From assembly GCA_029858965.1 (NCBI GenBank), contig JAOUDZ010000027.1, forward strand, positions 1-49,111: a stretch of DNA of 49,111 bases, given 5' to 3'. The stretch is from Cyclobacteriaceae bacterium. Lineage in GTDB: Bacteria > Bacteroidota > Bacteroidia > Cytophagales > Cyclobacteriaceae. The position numbers and the translations under genes were made by a program. The notes under the pieces were generated by a model, which worked only from the letters and a program-made list of their open reading frames with translations, was not told the DNA's origin and made no database searches. Below, piece by piece: positions 1 to 7,953 of the stretch (positions are counted from its first letter, which is position 1; each line of letters opens with the position of its first letter).

Positions 1-1
1 G

Positions 2-256
2 GCTTTGTTTGTTGAAGGGGGAATTGATCATGCAGCAAAAGGAAAGGAATATGGATTGCAGCAAAGCGAGGATTACTATAACAACCGCTATCATCAGCCC
101 GATGATGAATTCGATGCGGAACACTGGGATTTAGACGGGGTGGTGGAAGATGCATCGTTACTGTTTCAGTTAGGCAAGCAGTTGTCCTTTGCGGAAAATT
201 GGCCTCAATGGAAAACGGGCTCTGAGTTTAAGTCCATTCGTGGAAAGAGTGAGTAG
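2..256 (+). CDS. M28-type zinc aminopeptidase, C-terminal fragment (5' end outside window)
   Basis: Only the last 84 codons are present; the frame is open at the left edge, so the gene begins upstream. The visible part contains YHQPDDEF, which resembles the YHTPxDE segment of M28 peptidases. In that family the His of this segment is a zinc ligand near the C-terminal end of the catalytic domain. It is followed by a short helical tail rich in Asp, Glu and Trp, as in secreted Bacteroidota M28 peptidases. The family removes N-terminal residues from peptides, usually in the periplasm or outside the cell. The signal peptide and the other metal ligands cannot be seen. Family assignment is fairly good; substrate is unknown. 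The next gene starts 54 bases downstream on the same strand, so cotranscription is possible. Confidence 0.75.
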   Translation, partial: ALFVEGGIDHAAKGKEYGLQQSEDYYNNRYHQPDDEFDAEHWDLDGVVEDASLLFQLGKQLSFAENWPQWKTGSEFKSIRGKSE

Positions 257-310
257 AAATAAAAGACAGGAGTGGGTTTTTATACTTGCCCTTGAATTCA
301 ATTCAACACA

Positions 311-979
311 ATGACCTTTGCCGATCACGTCCTTAACTTCTTTCAAGACGTTGATATTTCTACACCGCTGCCGGAAGGCGTAGTAGTGCTCAATCCATAT
401 CATGACAAGCACGTTTTTGAACTTTGCCGTAAATTTTATAAACACTATTATAGTGATGAACGAGAGCGGATTTTGATCCTGGGTATAAATCCGGGAAGGT
501 TTGGTGCCGGACTTACCGGCATTCCCTTCACAGATCCGGTGAAACTTGAAAAGCATTGCGGAATTTCCAACACCCTACTGAAAAAACCAGAGTTATCTGC
601 TGATTTCATTTATACGATGATTGAGGCGTTCGGAGGGCCGGTTCAGTTTTATAGCAAGTTCTATTTTAGTTCTGTCTGTCCACTTGGATTTATAAAGGAA
701 GGTAAAAATCTGAATTATTATGATATTAGGGAATTACAGGAAAGTGTCAAAGGATTCATTGTTTATTCACTGAAGGCCACCATAAACTTCGGTATAAATA
801 CCGAGACGTGTTACTGTCTGGGAGAGGGAAAAAACTTTGACTTTCTTAACAAGCTGAATGCAGATCATAAATTCTTTAAAAAAATAATTCCACTCGCGCA
901 TCCGCGTTTTATCATGCAATATCGACGCAAGAAGTTGAATGAATATCTGGAAAAATATTTGGTGAAGCTTAGCCCGTAA
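311..979 (+). CDS. SMUG2-like uracil-DNA glycosylase family protein
   Basis: The 222-residue protein carries GINPG at residues 58-62, the water-activating and uracil-pocket motif of the uracil-DNA glycosylase superfamily, and HPRF at 197-200, the position of the catalytic loop His. Its length and the spacing of these motifs fit the SMUG2/DUF4918 group common in Bacteroidota. These enzymes remove uracil or oxidised pyrimidines from DNA in base-excision repair and act in the cytoplasm. There is no signal peptide or membrane segment. The gene ends 3 bases before the convergent hrpB stop, so the two 3' ends are packed with no visible terminator between them. The exact lesion specificity cannot be read from sequence. 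Start chosen at the first ATG. Confidence 0.85.
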   Translation: MTFADHVLNFFQDVDISTPLPEGVVVLNPYHDKHVFELCRKFYKHYYSDERERILILGINPGRFGAGLTGIPFTDPVKLEKHCGISNTLLKKPELSADFIYTMIEAFGGPVQFYSKFYFSSVCPLGFIKEGKNLNYYDIRELQESVKGFIVYSLKATINFGINTETCYCLGEGKNFDFLNKLNADHKFFKKIIPLAHPRFIMQYRRKKLNEYLEKYLVKLSP

Positions 980-982
980 ACC

Positions 983-3451
983 TCATAATTTCTTCTTCAC
1001 GCCACGCACGGCTTCGGCCGTCCAGGGATCTTCCGGCCAATGGTGGCGGGGATAACGCATTCGCATCTGTTTGCGTACTTCGTGGTACGCTGTATGCCAG
1101 AAACTTTTCAGATCCTGGGTTACCTGCACCGGTTTGTATCCTGGCGAAAGCAGATGCATCAATACTTTGTTCCTGCCCTCATTTACCGTTGGCGTTTCTA
1201 CCAGGCCAAAAACTTCCTGTAGCCTGACTTCCATCACAGGAGGATCGCCATGCAAGGAGTAGTGCAATTTGATCATGGATCCGCTGGGCACAGCGAGCCG
1301 GGAAGGTGCAAGGTGATCAAGTTTGTTTCCAAGCTCCCAGGGAAGGATGCCTGGTAGTATCGTATTCAGATCAAGCCGGCTGAAGTCCTGTCGTTTACTG
1401 ACGCTCATCAGAACTGGGGCGAGCCATTTGTCAACGTTGAGCAGCAGATGCTCTTCACTTACATCGGGCCATGCTTCATCTTTTCTCCATGCGCGCAAGC
1501 TCATCACGCGCGCTTGCCATGCATCTTGTACTTCAGTCCAGTTCAATAATTTTAGTCCTTCTTCGCGAATGGCATTGCAGAGCAAGTCTATGCGGATGTG
1601 ATCAGGAATTTTCGCAAGCGGTTTACTGGAAAGCACCGCGCTACCTATCCGTTTTTCTGTCACCGCATTGATCATGCCTTTCTCGCGGCTCCAGTTGATA
1701 ACTTCATGTTCGGTTGCACGGCGGAGCAAGTCGGCCTCATGCAGTGGTGCAGCCATAAATATTTTCCCCTCACTCCCGCCACTATCCAGTTGCGCGACAG
1801 CAAGCCATGGTTGTCTCAGCAATGGGTCGTGATCGGGTAAGCGCACGACCCTTCCGTTTGCCAGCTTATAGCGTGAGCCATGCTTTTCCTGCTGCCGGGC
1901 AATACGTTCCGGATAGGCTTCTGCCAAAAGCATTCCGACATCAGTATCTGTGGGAAGTTTGTTATCTATACTGATCCTGAAATGTTTTCGCCAGAATGCC
2001 GCCAGTCTTTCAATTCTGTCCAGCATGTTGCGGTCCCCTCCAACACGTTCGCCACCCCTCCATTTTCTGAGCATTTCAACGCGCAGTGATAAATCCGTCC
2101 CTGAAGTTTTTGTCAGCGGATCGCGTTCCTCCAGCAATGCCGCGATGTCTGTAGCCAGCGCTGTATTTTCTTTAGCTTCTAAAAGCATATGGGCGATGCG
2201 GGGATGCGTAGGAAGTTTCAGCATTTCCTTCCCACGCCTGGTAATACTATTTTCATCAAGGGCTCCCAGCTGTTGTAATAATTCTTTTGCCTGACCTACC
2301 GCACCTGCCGGGGGTGATGTGATCCATGTGAGTTCATCAATGTCTTTGATACCCCAGTTTGCAAGTTCCAGCATGAGCGGCACTAAATCAGCTTCCAGGA
2401 CTTCTGGCTGGCGGGTGGGTTGCAGGGTATGTTGCATATTTTCAGGCCAAATTCTATAACATATCCCGGGGCCTAGGCGTCCTGCACGTCCGGCGCGTTG
2501 CGCTGCAGCATCGCGGGTAACGCGGATTGTTTCTAATCGGGTAAGGCCGCTGCGCGGATCGAATTTGGGTACGCGCGCATAGCCACTGTCGACCACAGTG
2601 GTAATGCCTTCTATGGTTAGCGATGTTTCCGCGATGGCCGTCGCCAGCACGATCTTTCGCAGACCTTGTGGATGTGGCATTATTGCATCCTGTTGCTTTT
2701 TAAAGGGGAGGTCACCGTATAGCGGATGAATACTGGCCTGGAGATCTTCTGATTCCAGCAACGCAACGGTTCGGTGGATATCACCTGTACCAGGTAGAAA
2801 GATGAGTATATCACCCTGTTGTTCCCGCAGTGCCTTGCGGATTACGCGGGCCGTAGCGGCAGCGATGAAAACACCTTTGTCTGCTGGTGCGTAGAGAATG
2901 CTTACGGGATACTGCTTGCCTGTACTGGAAATGACGGGCGCATTATTCAACAACGCGGAAAGTTTCTCGCCTTCCAATGTAGCGGACATAATAAGGATAT
3001 GCAAATCGTTGCGAAGTACTTGTTGTACCTGAAGGCATAGCGCTAAAGCAAGATCAGCGTGCAGACTGCGTTCATGAAATTCATCGAAGATGACAAGCGC
3101 AACGTCCTCCAGTGCGTTGTCTGACTGAAGCATCCTTGTCAGAATGCCCTCCGTAACTACTTCACACCGTGTACGCTTACTGGTAACATTTTCAAAACGT
3201 ACCCTGTAACCAATGGTTTCACCCACTTCCTCGTCTAATAAGCTGGCCATGCGATGTGCAACCGATCGGGCTGCCAGCTTGCGTGGTTCCAGCATGATTA
3301 TTTTACGACCTTCTATCCATGGCTCATGCAAGAGTTTCAGGGGAAGAATTGTGCTCTTCCCAGCGCCGGGCGGGGCCTGCAGGATGACAACTGGATGCCG
3401 GGCCAGCGTATGCCTGAGCTGAGGAATAATATCTTCTACGGGATAGACCAT
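983..3451 (-). CDS. hrpB: ATP-dependent helicase HrpB
   Basis: The 822-residue protein is a complete DEAH/RHA-type helicase. Walker A is APPGAGKS at residues 26-33, motif II is DEFH at 123-126, motif III is SATLEG, and motif VI is AQRAGRAGR in the second RecA-like domain. The second half (about 340-822) holds the HA2/OB region and the HrpB-specific C-terminal domain. The length equals that of typical bacterial HrpB. DEAH helicases of this type unwind RNA or RNP with ATP; the cellular role of HrpB is poorly defined, and a link to mRNA processing comes from the related HrpA. The protein is cytoplasmic and not essential in most bacteria. It is convergent with the glycosylase gene. The start ATG leads directly into the helicase fold, with no extension. 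Confidence 0.95.
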   Translation of the reverse strand: MVYPVEDIIPQLRHTLARHPVVILQAPPGAGKSTILPLKLLHEPWIEGRKIIMLEPRKLAARSVAHRMASLLDEEVGETIGYRVRFENVTSKRTRCEVVTEGILTRMLQSDNALEDVALVIFDEFHERSLHADLALALCLQVQQVLRNDLHILIMSATLEGEKLSALLNNAPVISSTGKQYPVSILYAPADKGVFIAAATARVIRKALREQQGDILIFLPGTGDIHRTVALLESEDLQASIHPLYGDLPFKKQQDAIMPHPQGLRKIVLATAIAETSLTIEGITTVVDSGYARVPKFDPRSGLTRLETIRVTRDAAAQRAGRAGRLGPGICYRIWPENMQHTLQPTRQPEVLEADLVPLMLELANWGIKDIDELTWITSPPAGAVGQAKELLQQLGALDENSITRRGKEMLKLPTHPRIAHMLLEAKENTALATDIAALLEERDPLTKTSGTDLSLRVEMLRKWRGGERVGGDRNMLDRIERLAAFWRKHFRISIDNKLPTDTDVGMLLAEAYPERIARQQEKHGSRYKLANGRVVRLPDHDPLLRQPWLAVAQLDSGGSEGKIFMAAPLHEADLLRRATEHEVINWSREKGMINAVTEKRIGSAVLSSKPLAKIPDHIRIDLLCNAIREEGLKLLNWTEVQDAWQARVMSLRAWRKDEAWPDVSEEHLLLNVDKWLAPVLMSVSKRQDFSRLDLNTILPGILPWELGNKLDHLAPSRLAVPSGSMIKLHYSLHGDPPVMEVRLQEVFGLVETPTVNEGRNKVLMHLLSPGYKPVQVTQDLKSFWHTAYHEVRKQMRMRYPRHHWPEDPWTAEAVRGVKKKL

Positions 3452-3614
3452 CGATATGGCCGCAAAAGTAATAAAATAGGATGGTAGAAAGATATATTAA
3501 GAATGGTGTGGCAGTGTAAGGCATTGGGATGCAACCGGGAAATTTCCTTAAAGCATGCGACCTGTTGAATGCGGCAACCGGTAGATGGACCCACAATCAG
3601 CGTGATAAAATGTG

Positions 3615-4292
3615 TTAGGATGATTTCATTGATTTTGCGAGGAATTTGCCAACAATAACAGCCGCGAAGAAAGTGAGATATATTTGCCCCAGGAGTCCGT
3701 TTAATATGACAACGGCTTTGGTCGGCAAAGTAGTCGGGAGTAAATCACCCAATCCCGTACTGGTGAGTACAATGAAGGCCATATAGATGTGGTTGAATTC
3801 ATCAGAGACAGGAAAATTGAGAGAACTAGGGTCAATAAAATGCATGGAACGCAAGAGGAATGAAAAACAAAGTCCAAGCATAAGGTAGCAATCTATACTC
3901 AGGTACAGCAGCCGTAAGGATATTTCCGATTTTATGATCTCCAGTACCATTGCAGTGAAAATTGAAACAGCGAGCAGGAATAGCAGGACGGATTTTATAA
4001 AATAGTAAAATGAGTACACATCGTATTGCTGTTCCATGTAAAAAAAGAGATACACAATTGCAACAGTCCCAACAATTAAAACCAGATAATTGATTCTATC
4101 CGGCAGGAACATGGTAAAAAGAATAAAAAAGGCAAGTAGCACTGTAAGAAATGATTGCGGGAATCCCAGATCTTCGACCGCAATGGGATAAATGATTAAT
4201 AAAGCAAGATAAAGAACGTGGAGGAGGTAGATATTTGTTTCAAGCGACGGAACTATAACATATCCCCTAACTCGTTTGTAAATTTTTTTCAT
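3615..4292 (-). CDS. Potassium-channel-like membrane protein
   Basis: The 225-residue protein is almost entirely hydrophobic, with about five or six membrane segments. Near the C-terminus it has TSTGLGD at residues 177-183, a variant of the K+ channel selectivity filter TxGxGD, flanked by a pore helix before it and a final membrane helix after it (about 195-220). This is the pore layout of the two-transmembrane ion channel domain (Ion_trans_2). The N-terminal ~120 residues form extra membrane helices that are not a recognisable voltage sensor, because no regular Arg/Lys series is visible. No RCK/TrkA-N or cyclic-nucleotide domain follows, so gating is unexplained. Leu replaces the usual Tyr or Phe in the filter, so strict K+ selectivity is uncertain. 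It forms its own transcription unit. Confidence 0.75.
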   Translation of the reverse strand: MKKIYKRVRGYVIVPSLETNIYLLHVLYLALLIIYPIAVEDLGFPQSFLTVLLAFFILFTMFLPDRINYLVLIVGTVAIVYLFFYMEQQYDVYSFYYFIKSVLLFLLAVSIFTAMVLEIIKSEISLRLLYLSIDCYLMLGLCFSFLLRSMHFIDPSSLNFPVSDEFNHIYMAFIVLTSTGLGDLLPTTLPTKAVVILNGLLGQIYLTFFAAVIVGKFLAKSMKSS

Positions 4293-4661
4293 GCCTTGGG
4301 GTTAAACTCTCAATATTTTCATAAAATTGCTAATAAATCCTTAAGAATCTTAGTGAAAAATTGCATGGATAAAACAAGTACAACAGCGGGCTGAAGATGT
4401 AAACTTTGCCCACTTGCCCTGTGGCGTGATACGGTTTAGAAATTCAGACTGGTTGGCGATGGGGCAGGATCCTCAAAGGCAATTAAACCTGGAGAGGTTA
4501 AATATCACCTGAAAAAATTCATTAATTTTTTTGTTATTTAGTTATTCTTTCCTATCAGGCCTATGTTATGGGCTGAGATAGGATAACTTTTTTGATGATG
4601 ATCATTTGAATATTCAGACCCCATCAAGAGCGTACGTGAAACAATTATTTTCAAAAAGCAA
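4293..4661. other. Intergenic region between divergent channel and patatin genes
   Basis: This 369-base AT-rich region holds no credible gene. It must contain the promoters of both divergent neighbours, but I found no convincing -33/-7 pair. The only structure is an imperfect inverted repeat at 4551-4582 (arms CCTATC and GATAGG) with a T-run just after it at 4588-4593, 80 bases before the patatin start. Confidence 0.5.
4551..4594 (+). promoter_or_regulatory. Possible leader hairpin with T-run upstream of patatin gene
   Basis: The arms CCTATC (4551-4556) and GATAGG (4577-4582) can pair, with a bulged inner stem of AGGCC against GGGCT and a loop of about 8 bases. A run of six T follows at 4588-4593. 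This is the shape of an intrinsic terminator or attenuator, but it lies in the leader of the downstream gene and the inner stem is imperfect. It may be chance. Confidence 0.25.
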
Positions 4662-6965
4662 ATGGATCTTACGTATAATAACCATTTTCTTCGCACCGGT
4701 AAAATCAAAACATTTTTTTTCATTGGCTTATGTTGTTTGATTGCCGCCAATAGTTTTGGGCAGCAACAACGGCCAAAAGTAGGGTTGGTGCTGAGCGGGG
4801 GCGGAGCCAAGGGAATTGCCCACATTGGCATTCTTGCAGCCATGGAAGAAGCTGGTCTTACCCCCGATTATATTACGGGTACCAGCATGGGCAGCATTGT
4901 TGGCGGGCTATATGCCGCTGGTTATTCTGCAGCTGAGCTGAAGGCACTTGTTAAGCGTTTGGATTGGGGTGAACTGCTGTCTAACAGGATTCCTTTTGAC
5001 AAAGTCACTTTTGAAGAGAAGCCATATTATGGCCGCTACTTGCTTGACTTTTATGTTAAGGGTAAGAAACTACAATTGCCAAAAGGAATCATTGAGGGTC
5101 AGGGCTTAATGGAATTGTTTTCAAGCCTTACCAGACCAGTGCATGGTATTACTGATTTTAACAATTTGCCAATTCCGTTTGCCTGTGTTGGATCTAATAT
5201 AGTTACGGGTGAACCATTGCTATTGAACAAAGGCTCCCTGGCCATGTCAATGCGGGCCAGTATGGCTATACCATCCATATTTACTCCGGTAAGGATCGAC
5301 GATCATTTGCTTGTAGACGGTGGGTTGCTTCGAAATATGCCAGTATCCGAGGTAATTGATATGGGCGCAGATATTATCATCGGCGTTTTTGTAAGCAATG
5401 ATCTGGATCCGGAAGAGAACCTTACTTCTGCAGTTTCTATTCTTAGTCAGGCCGCTTTTATTACCAGTGCGATGGATTCAAGGCAACAGTTGGCGATGTG
5501 CAACGTATTGATACAACCTAATCTTGATGGCTTCGCTACGGGGAGTTTTAATATGGCCTCTCAAATTCTGGAACGGGGGGAGGAGGCTGGAAAAGCTTAT
5601 GTAGAGATATTCAGGCATCTGGCTGATTCGCTCCGTCAATTTGGGCCGCCACGGACAGTAGTCAAACCGGTAATTCAAAATGAATACATTTTTGATGATG
5701 TACAGGTGGAGGGAACCGATGTTATTGAAAAGGAATTTGTTCTTGGAAAACTGCAGGTAAAAACTGGTACTTCAGTATCTATTGATCATATTGAGGAAAG
5801 GATTCGGTTAATTTACGGTACGCTTTACTTTGAAAAAATCTGGTATGAAATATTGGGCCCTAAAGGTCATCGGATCCTGAAGATTAGCGTAGTAGAGCAC
5901 CCCCGAAGCCAGCTTAGATTTTCGTATCACTATGATTCGGAAAACAAGGGAGGAATCATTGCAAATGCAACACTCCGCAACGTGTTGTTGAAAAGAAGCC
6001 GTTTAATTCTTGAGGCGGACCTCGCATCCTATCCACGGGTCACCATCGATTACTTCAAATACGTGGGCAAAAATCAAAACGTTGCCCTGCAGACGACTGG
6101 CGTCTATTTAAAAAATGAGCTGCCAGCCTATGATAGCATTGGAAATTTGAATAGCCTTTTTTCTACTAATTATGCGACGGCAGGATTGAGGTTGCAAACA
6201 ACGAAGTTTCAAAGCAGTGCTTTTGGCGTTGAAGCTAAGCTGAGCTATATGGGTCTTAAACCAAAAATTGCAGACGAGTTCTTGAGATCTATATCCAAAA
6301 TTCAATACAGCAGCACGGCATTTTCACTCTATTATCAATTTGACAATATGAACGATCGTTATTTTCCGACAAAGGGTTTCAAATCAGAAATCAGGTTATC
6401 TAAGACGACGAGGAGTAGTGGTAAGGCGGAATTTGGCGATACGTTAACCATACGAGATGAAGAGCTGGGTGAACTGTTATTTACATCCAGTATTTCTGCC
6501 GCTGATGTCATGATTCTTCCGATTATTCCGCTAAACCAAAGGCTGTCACTGCTGGGGAAAATGCGGCTGAGGCTTTCTAACCTGCCGGCCAATACGCTAA
6601 ACCTTGGTGACTATGATTTCATTGGGGGTTTTACTCCGGGCGTGATTAACGCAAACGAATATCTGGGGGTTGGGACCAGAGAATTTGGTTTAGCGAATTA
6701 CTTCTATGCAAAATTAGGACTGCAGTATAAGGTAAGAAACAACCTATACCTGCAGGGAATTTTCAACTACCTGGATGCTGAACATCCTGTTACGTGGATC
6801 TATCCGAATGCAGACGTCGGAAAATTAGGAGACCGGTACAGCAGGTTTGGTTACGGCGGCGCCGTAGGCTTCAGCTCACCAATAGGGCCAATTTCTTTTT
6901 CTTTTGCCAAAGACCATTACCGCGAGCGATGGAGAGCTTCTCTGATGATTGGATTTACCTATTGA
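4662..6965 (+). CDS. Patatin-like phospholipase fused to POTRA and BamA-like outer-membrane barrel
   Basis: The 767-residue protein begins with a signal peptide ending near SFG-Q (residue 33-34). A patatin domain follows (about 38-240): the oxyanion loop GGGAKG at 46-51, the nucleophile elbow GTSMG with Ser75, and the catalytic Asp219 in DGG. These make the Ser-Asp dyad complete. Residues about 345-415 resemble one POTRA domain and about 420-767 a 16-strand surface-antigen barrel of the BamA/Omp85 type, ending in an aromatic residue. This is the architecture of PlpD-type (type Vd) proteins, in which the phospholipase A is tethered to its own outer-membrane barrel. Bacteroidota members keep the whole polypeptide. 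The likely activity is phospholipid hydrolysis at the outer membrane; release of the passenger is not known here. The gene is convergent with the GIN-domain gene. Confidence 0.92.
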   Translation: MDLTYNNHFLRTGKIKTFFFIGLCCLIAANSFGQQQRPKVGLVLSGGGAKGIAHIGILAAMEEAGLTPDYITGTSMGSIVGGLYAAGYSAAELKALVKRLDWGELLSNRIPFDKVTFEEKPYYGRYLLDFYVKGKKLQLPKGIIEGQGLMELFSSLTRPVHGITDFNNLPIPFACVGSNIVTGEPLLLNKGSLAMSMRASMAIPSIFTPVRIDDHLLVDGGLLRNMPVSEVIDMGADIIIGVFVSNDLDPEENLTSAVSILSQAAFITSAMDSRQQLAMCNVLIQPNLDGFATGSFNMASQILERGEEAGKAYVEIFRHLADSLRQFGPPRTVVKPVIQNEYIFDDVQVEGTDVIEKEFVLGKLQVKTGTSVSIDHIEERIRLIYGTLYFEKIWYEILGPKGHRILKISVVEHPRSQLRFSYHYDSENKGGIIANATLRNVLLKRSRLILEADLASYPRVTIDYFKYVGKNQNVALQTTGVYLKNELPAYDSIGNLNSLFSTNYATAGLRLQTTKFQSSAFGVEAKLSYMGLKPKIADEFLRSISKIQYSSTAFSLYYQFDNMNDRYFPTKGFKSEIRLSKTTRSSGKAEFGDTLTIRDEELGELLFTSSISAADVMILPIIPLNQRLSLLGKMRLRLSNLPANTLNLGDYDFIGGFTPGVINANEYLGVGTREFGLANYFYAKLGLQYKVRNNLYLQGIFNYLDAEHPVTWIYPNADVGKLGDRYSRFGYGGAVGFSSPIGPISFSFAKDHYRERWRASLMIGFTY

Positions 6966-7036
6966 TTAAGATTTCCTGAATTGCCATGGAAGTGCAAGTG
7001 ATTACCCTACCAAATTCTTAACTAAGCCTAATGAAA

Positions 7037-7780
7037 TCAGTTAACTTGGTTGATTTGTGTTCGGCCAAAAATTAGGCCCCTGTTTATGCTCGCGTCACCC
7101 CTGTTCGAAATTTGCGATTCACCAAAGGCATTGATTCTTAAATTATCCTCTGTGCTAAGCTTAATTTTGCTTTCTCCGTAGATATTGGCTGTTGTGGCAT
7201 AGCTTTTCAAATCCTGCGTATCAATACGATTTTCTCCGAATAGTCTATACTTCTGAAATTCAGCCTTACCACCTCTAATTCTTAAATCATTATCACCGTA
7301 AAGGCTGGTCTTCAGATATTCAGTCTTTACCGATGCCAGTCTGATTTCATTTTCTCCGTATGCCTTGAGCGTAAACTTTTTCGCGCGGATCGGACCATCG
7401 CAGGTTAATTCCTGATTTCCCCTGATTTCAAGGTACTCCAGGCTCGTATAAGTAACATAGGCCGTCACGGATGCATCCCTGTATATGCTTCTCCTTCCGT
7501 TTGGAATGTTGTGTTCTGTCTTTTCTATCACTTTTGCATCATCAAGATAGACGTGCAATGTTTTACCCTTAACTTTGATGTTGATCCTGTCAGGGGAAAC
7601 GTTGGTGTAGATCAGCCGGATACTTTCCTCTTCACCTTTTTCAAGGATCAAATTCACCCTGGGCGAAGCAATTATTTTGCTGAATGATTTCAGGTCGCGG
7701 TTAATCTCCTGGGCCACTGAAAGTTGCGCTGAGAATACCAATAGACCGAATGCAAGTAGGTTTTTCTGCGTGTTAAGCAT
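7037..7780 (-). CDS. GIN-domain (DUF2807) secreted beta-helical protein
   Basis: From the ATG at 7780 the product is 247 residues. I chose this start over an upstream ATG at 7822 because it places a normal signal peptide (MLNTQKN, hydrophobic core, cleavage near SVA-Q) at the N-terminus. The mature protein shows short repeated beta-strand units with recurring phrases such as YGEN, YGDN, FGEN and FGES, spaced about 20 residues apart. This is the pattern of the putative auto-transporter adhesin head GIN domain (DUF2807), predicted to form a right-handed beta-helix. Proteins of this family are exported and widespread in Bacteroidota; their function is unknown. The gene stands alone and converges with the patatin gene. 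Confidence 0.85.
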   Translation of the reverse strand: MLNTQKNLLAFGLLVFSAQLSVAQEINRDLKSFSKIIASPRVNLILEKGEEESIRLIYTNVSPDRINIKVKGKTLHVYLDDAKVIEKTEHNIPNGRRSIYRDASVTAYVTYTSLEYLEIRGNQELTCDGPIRAKKFTLKAYGENEIRLASVKTEYLKTSLYGDNDLRIRGGKAEFQKYRLFGENRIDTQDLKSYATTANIYGESKIKLSTEDNLRINAFGESQISNRGDASINRGLIFGRTQINQVN

Positions 7781-7953
7781 AGTATTTAGTTTATTTAAGG
7801 TTAGGACAACTTGCGGTAACAATACCCCTATTCCCTACCTAAGATTCTTAATTTATTATATTTCTTTCGCAAGCATTTTCGATGCGCAGCGAATGTCGGA
7901 TCCTGGCGGGTGCCGGAGGGACAGAAACCATCAGCGAAATTTGTTTAATACGG

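Noticed and set aside
3324-3596. 90-codon frame overlapping the hrpB start on the same strand
   Set aside because: Overlaps the conserved Walker A region of HrpB in another frame and has no known similarity.
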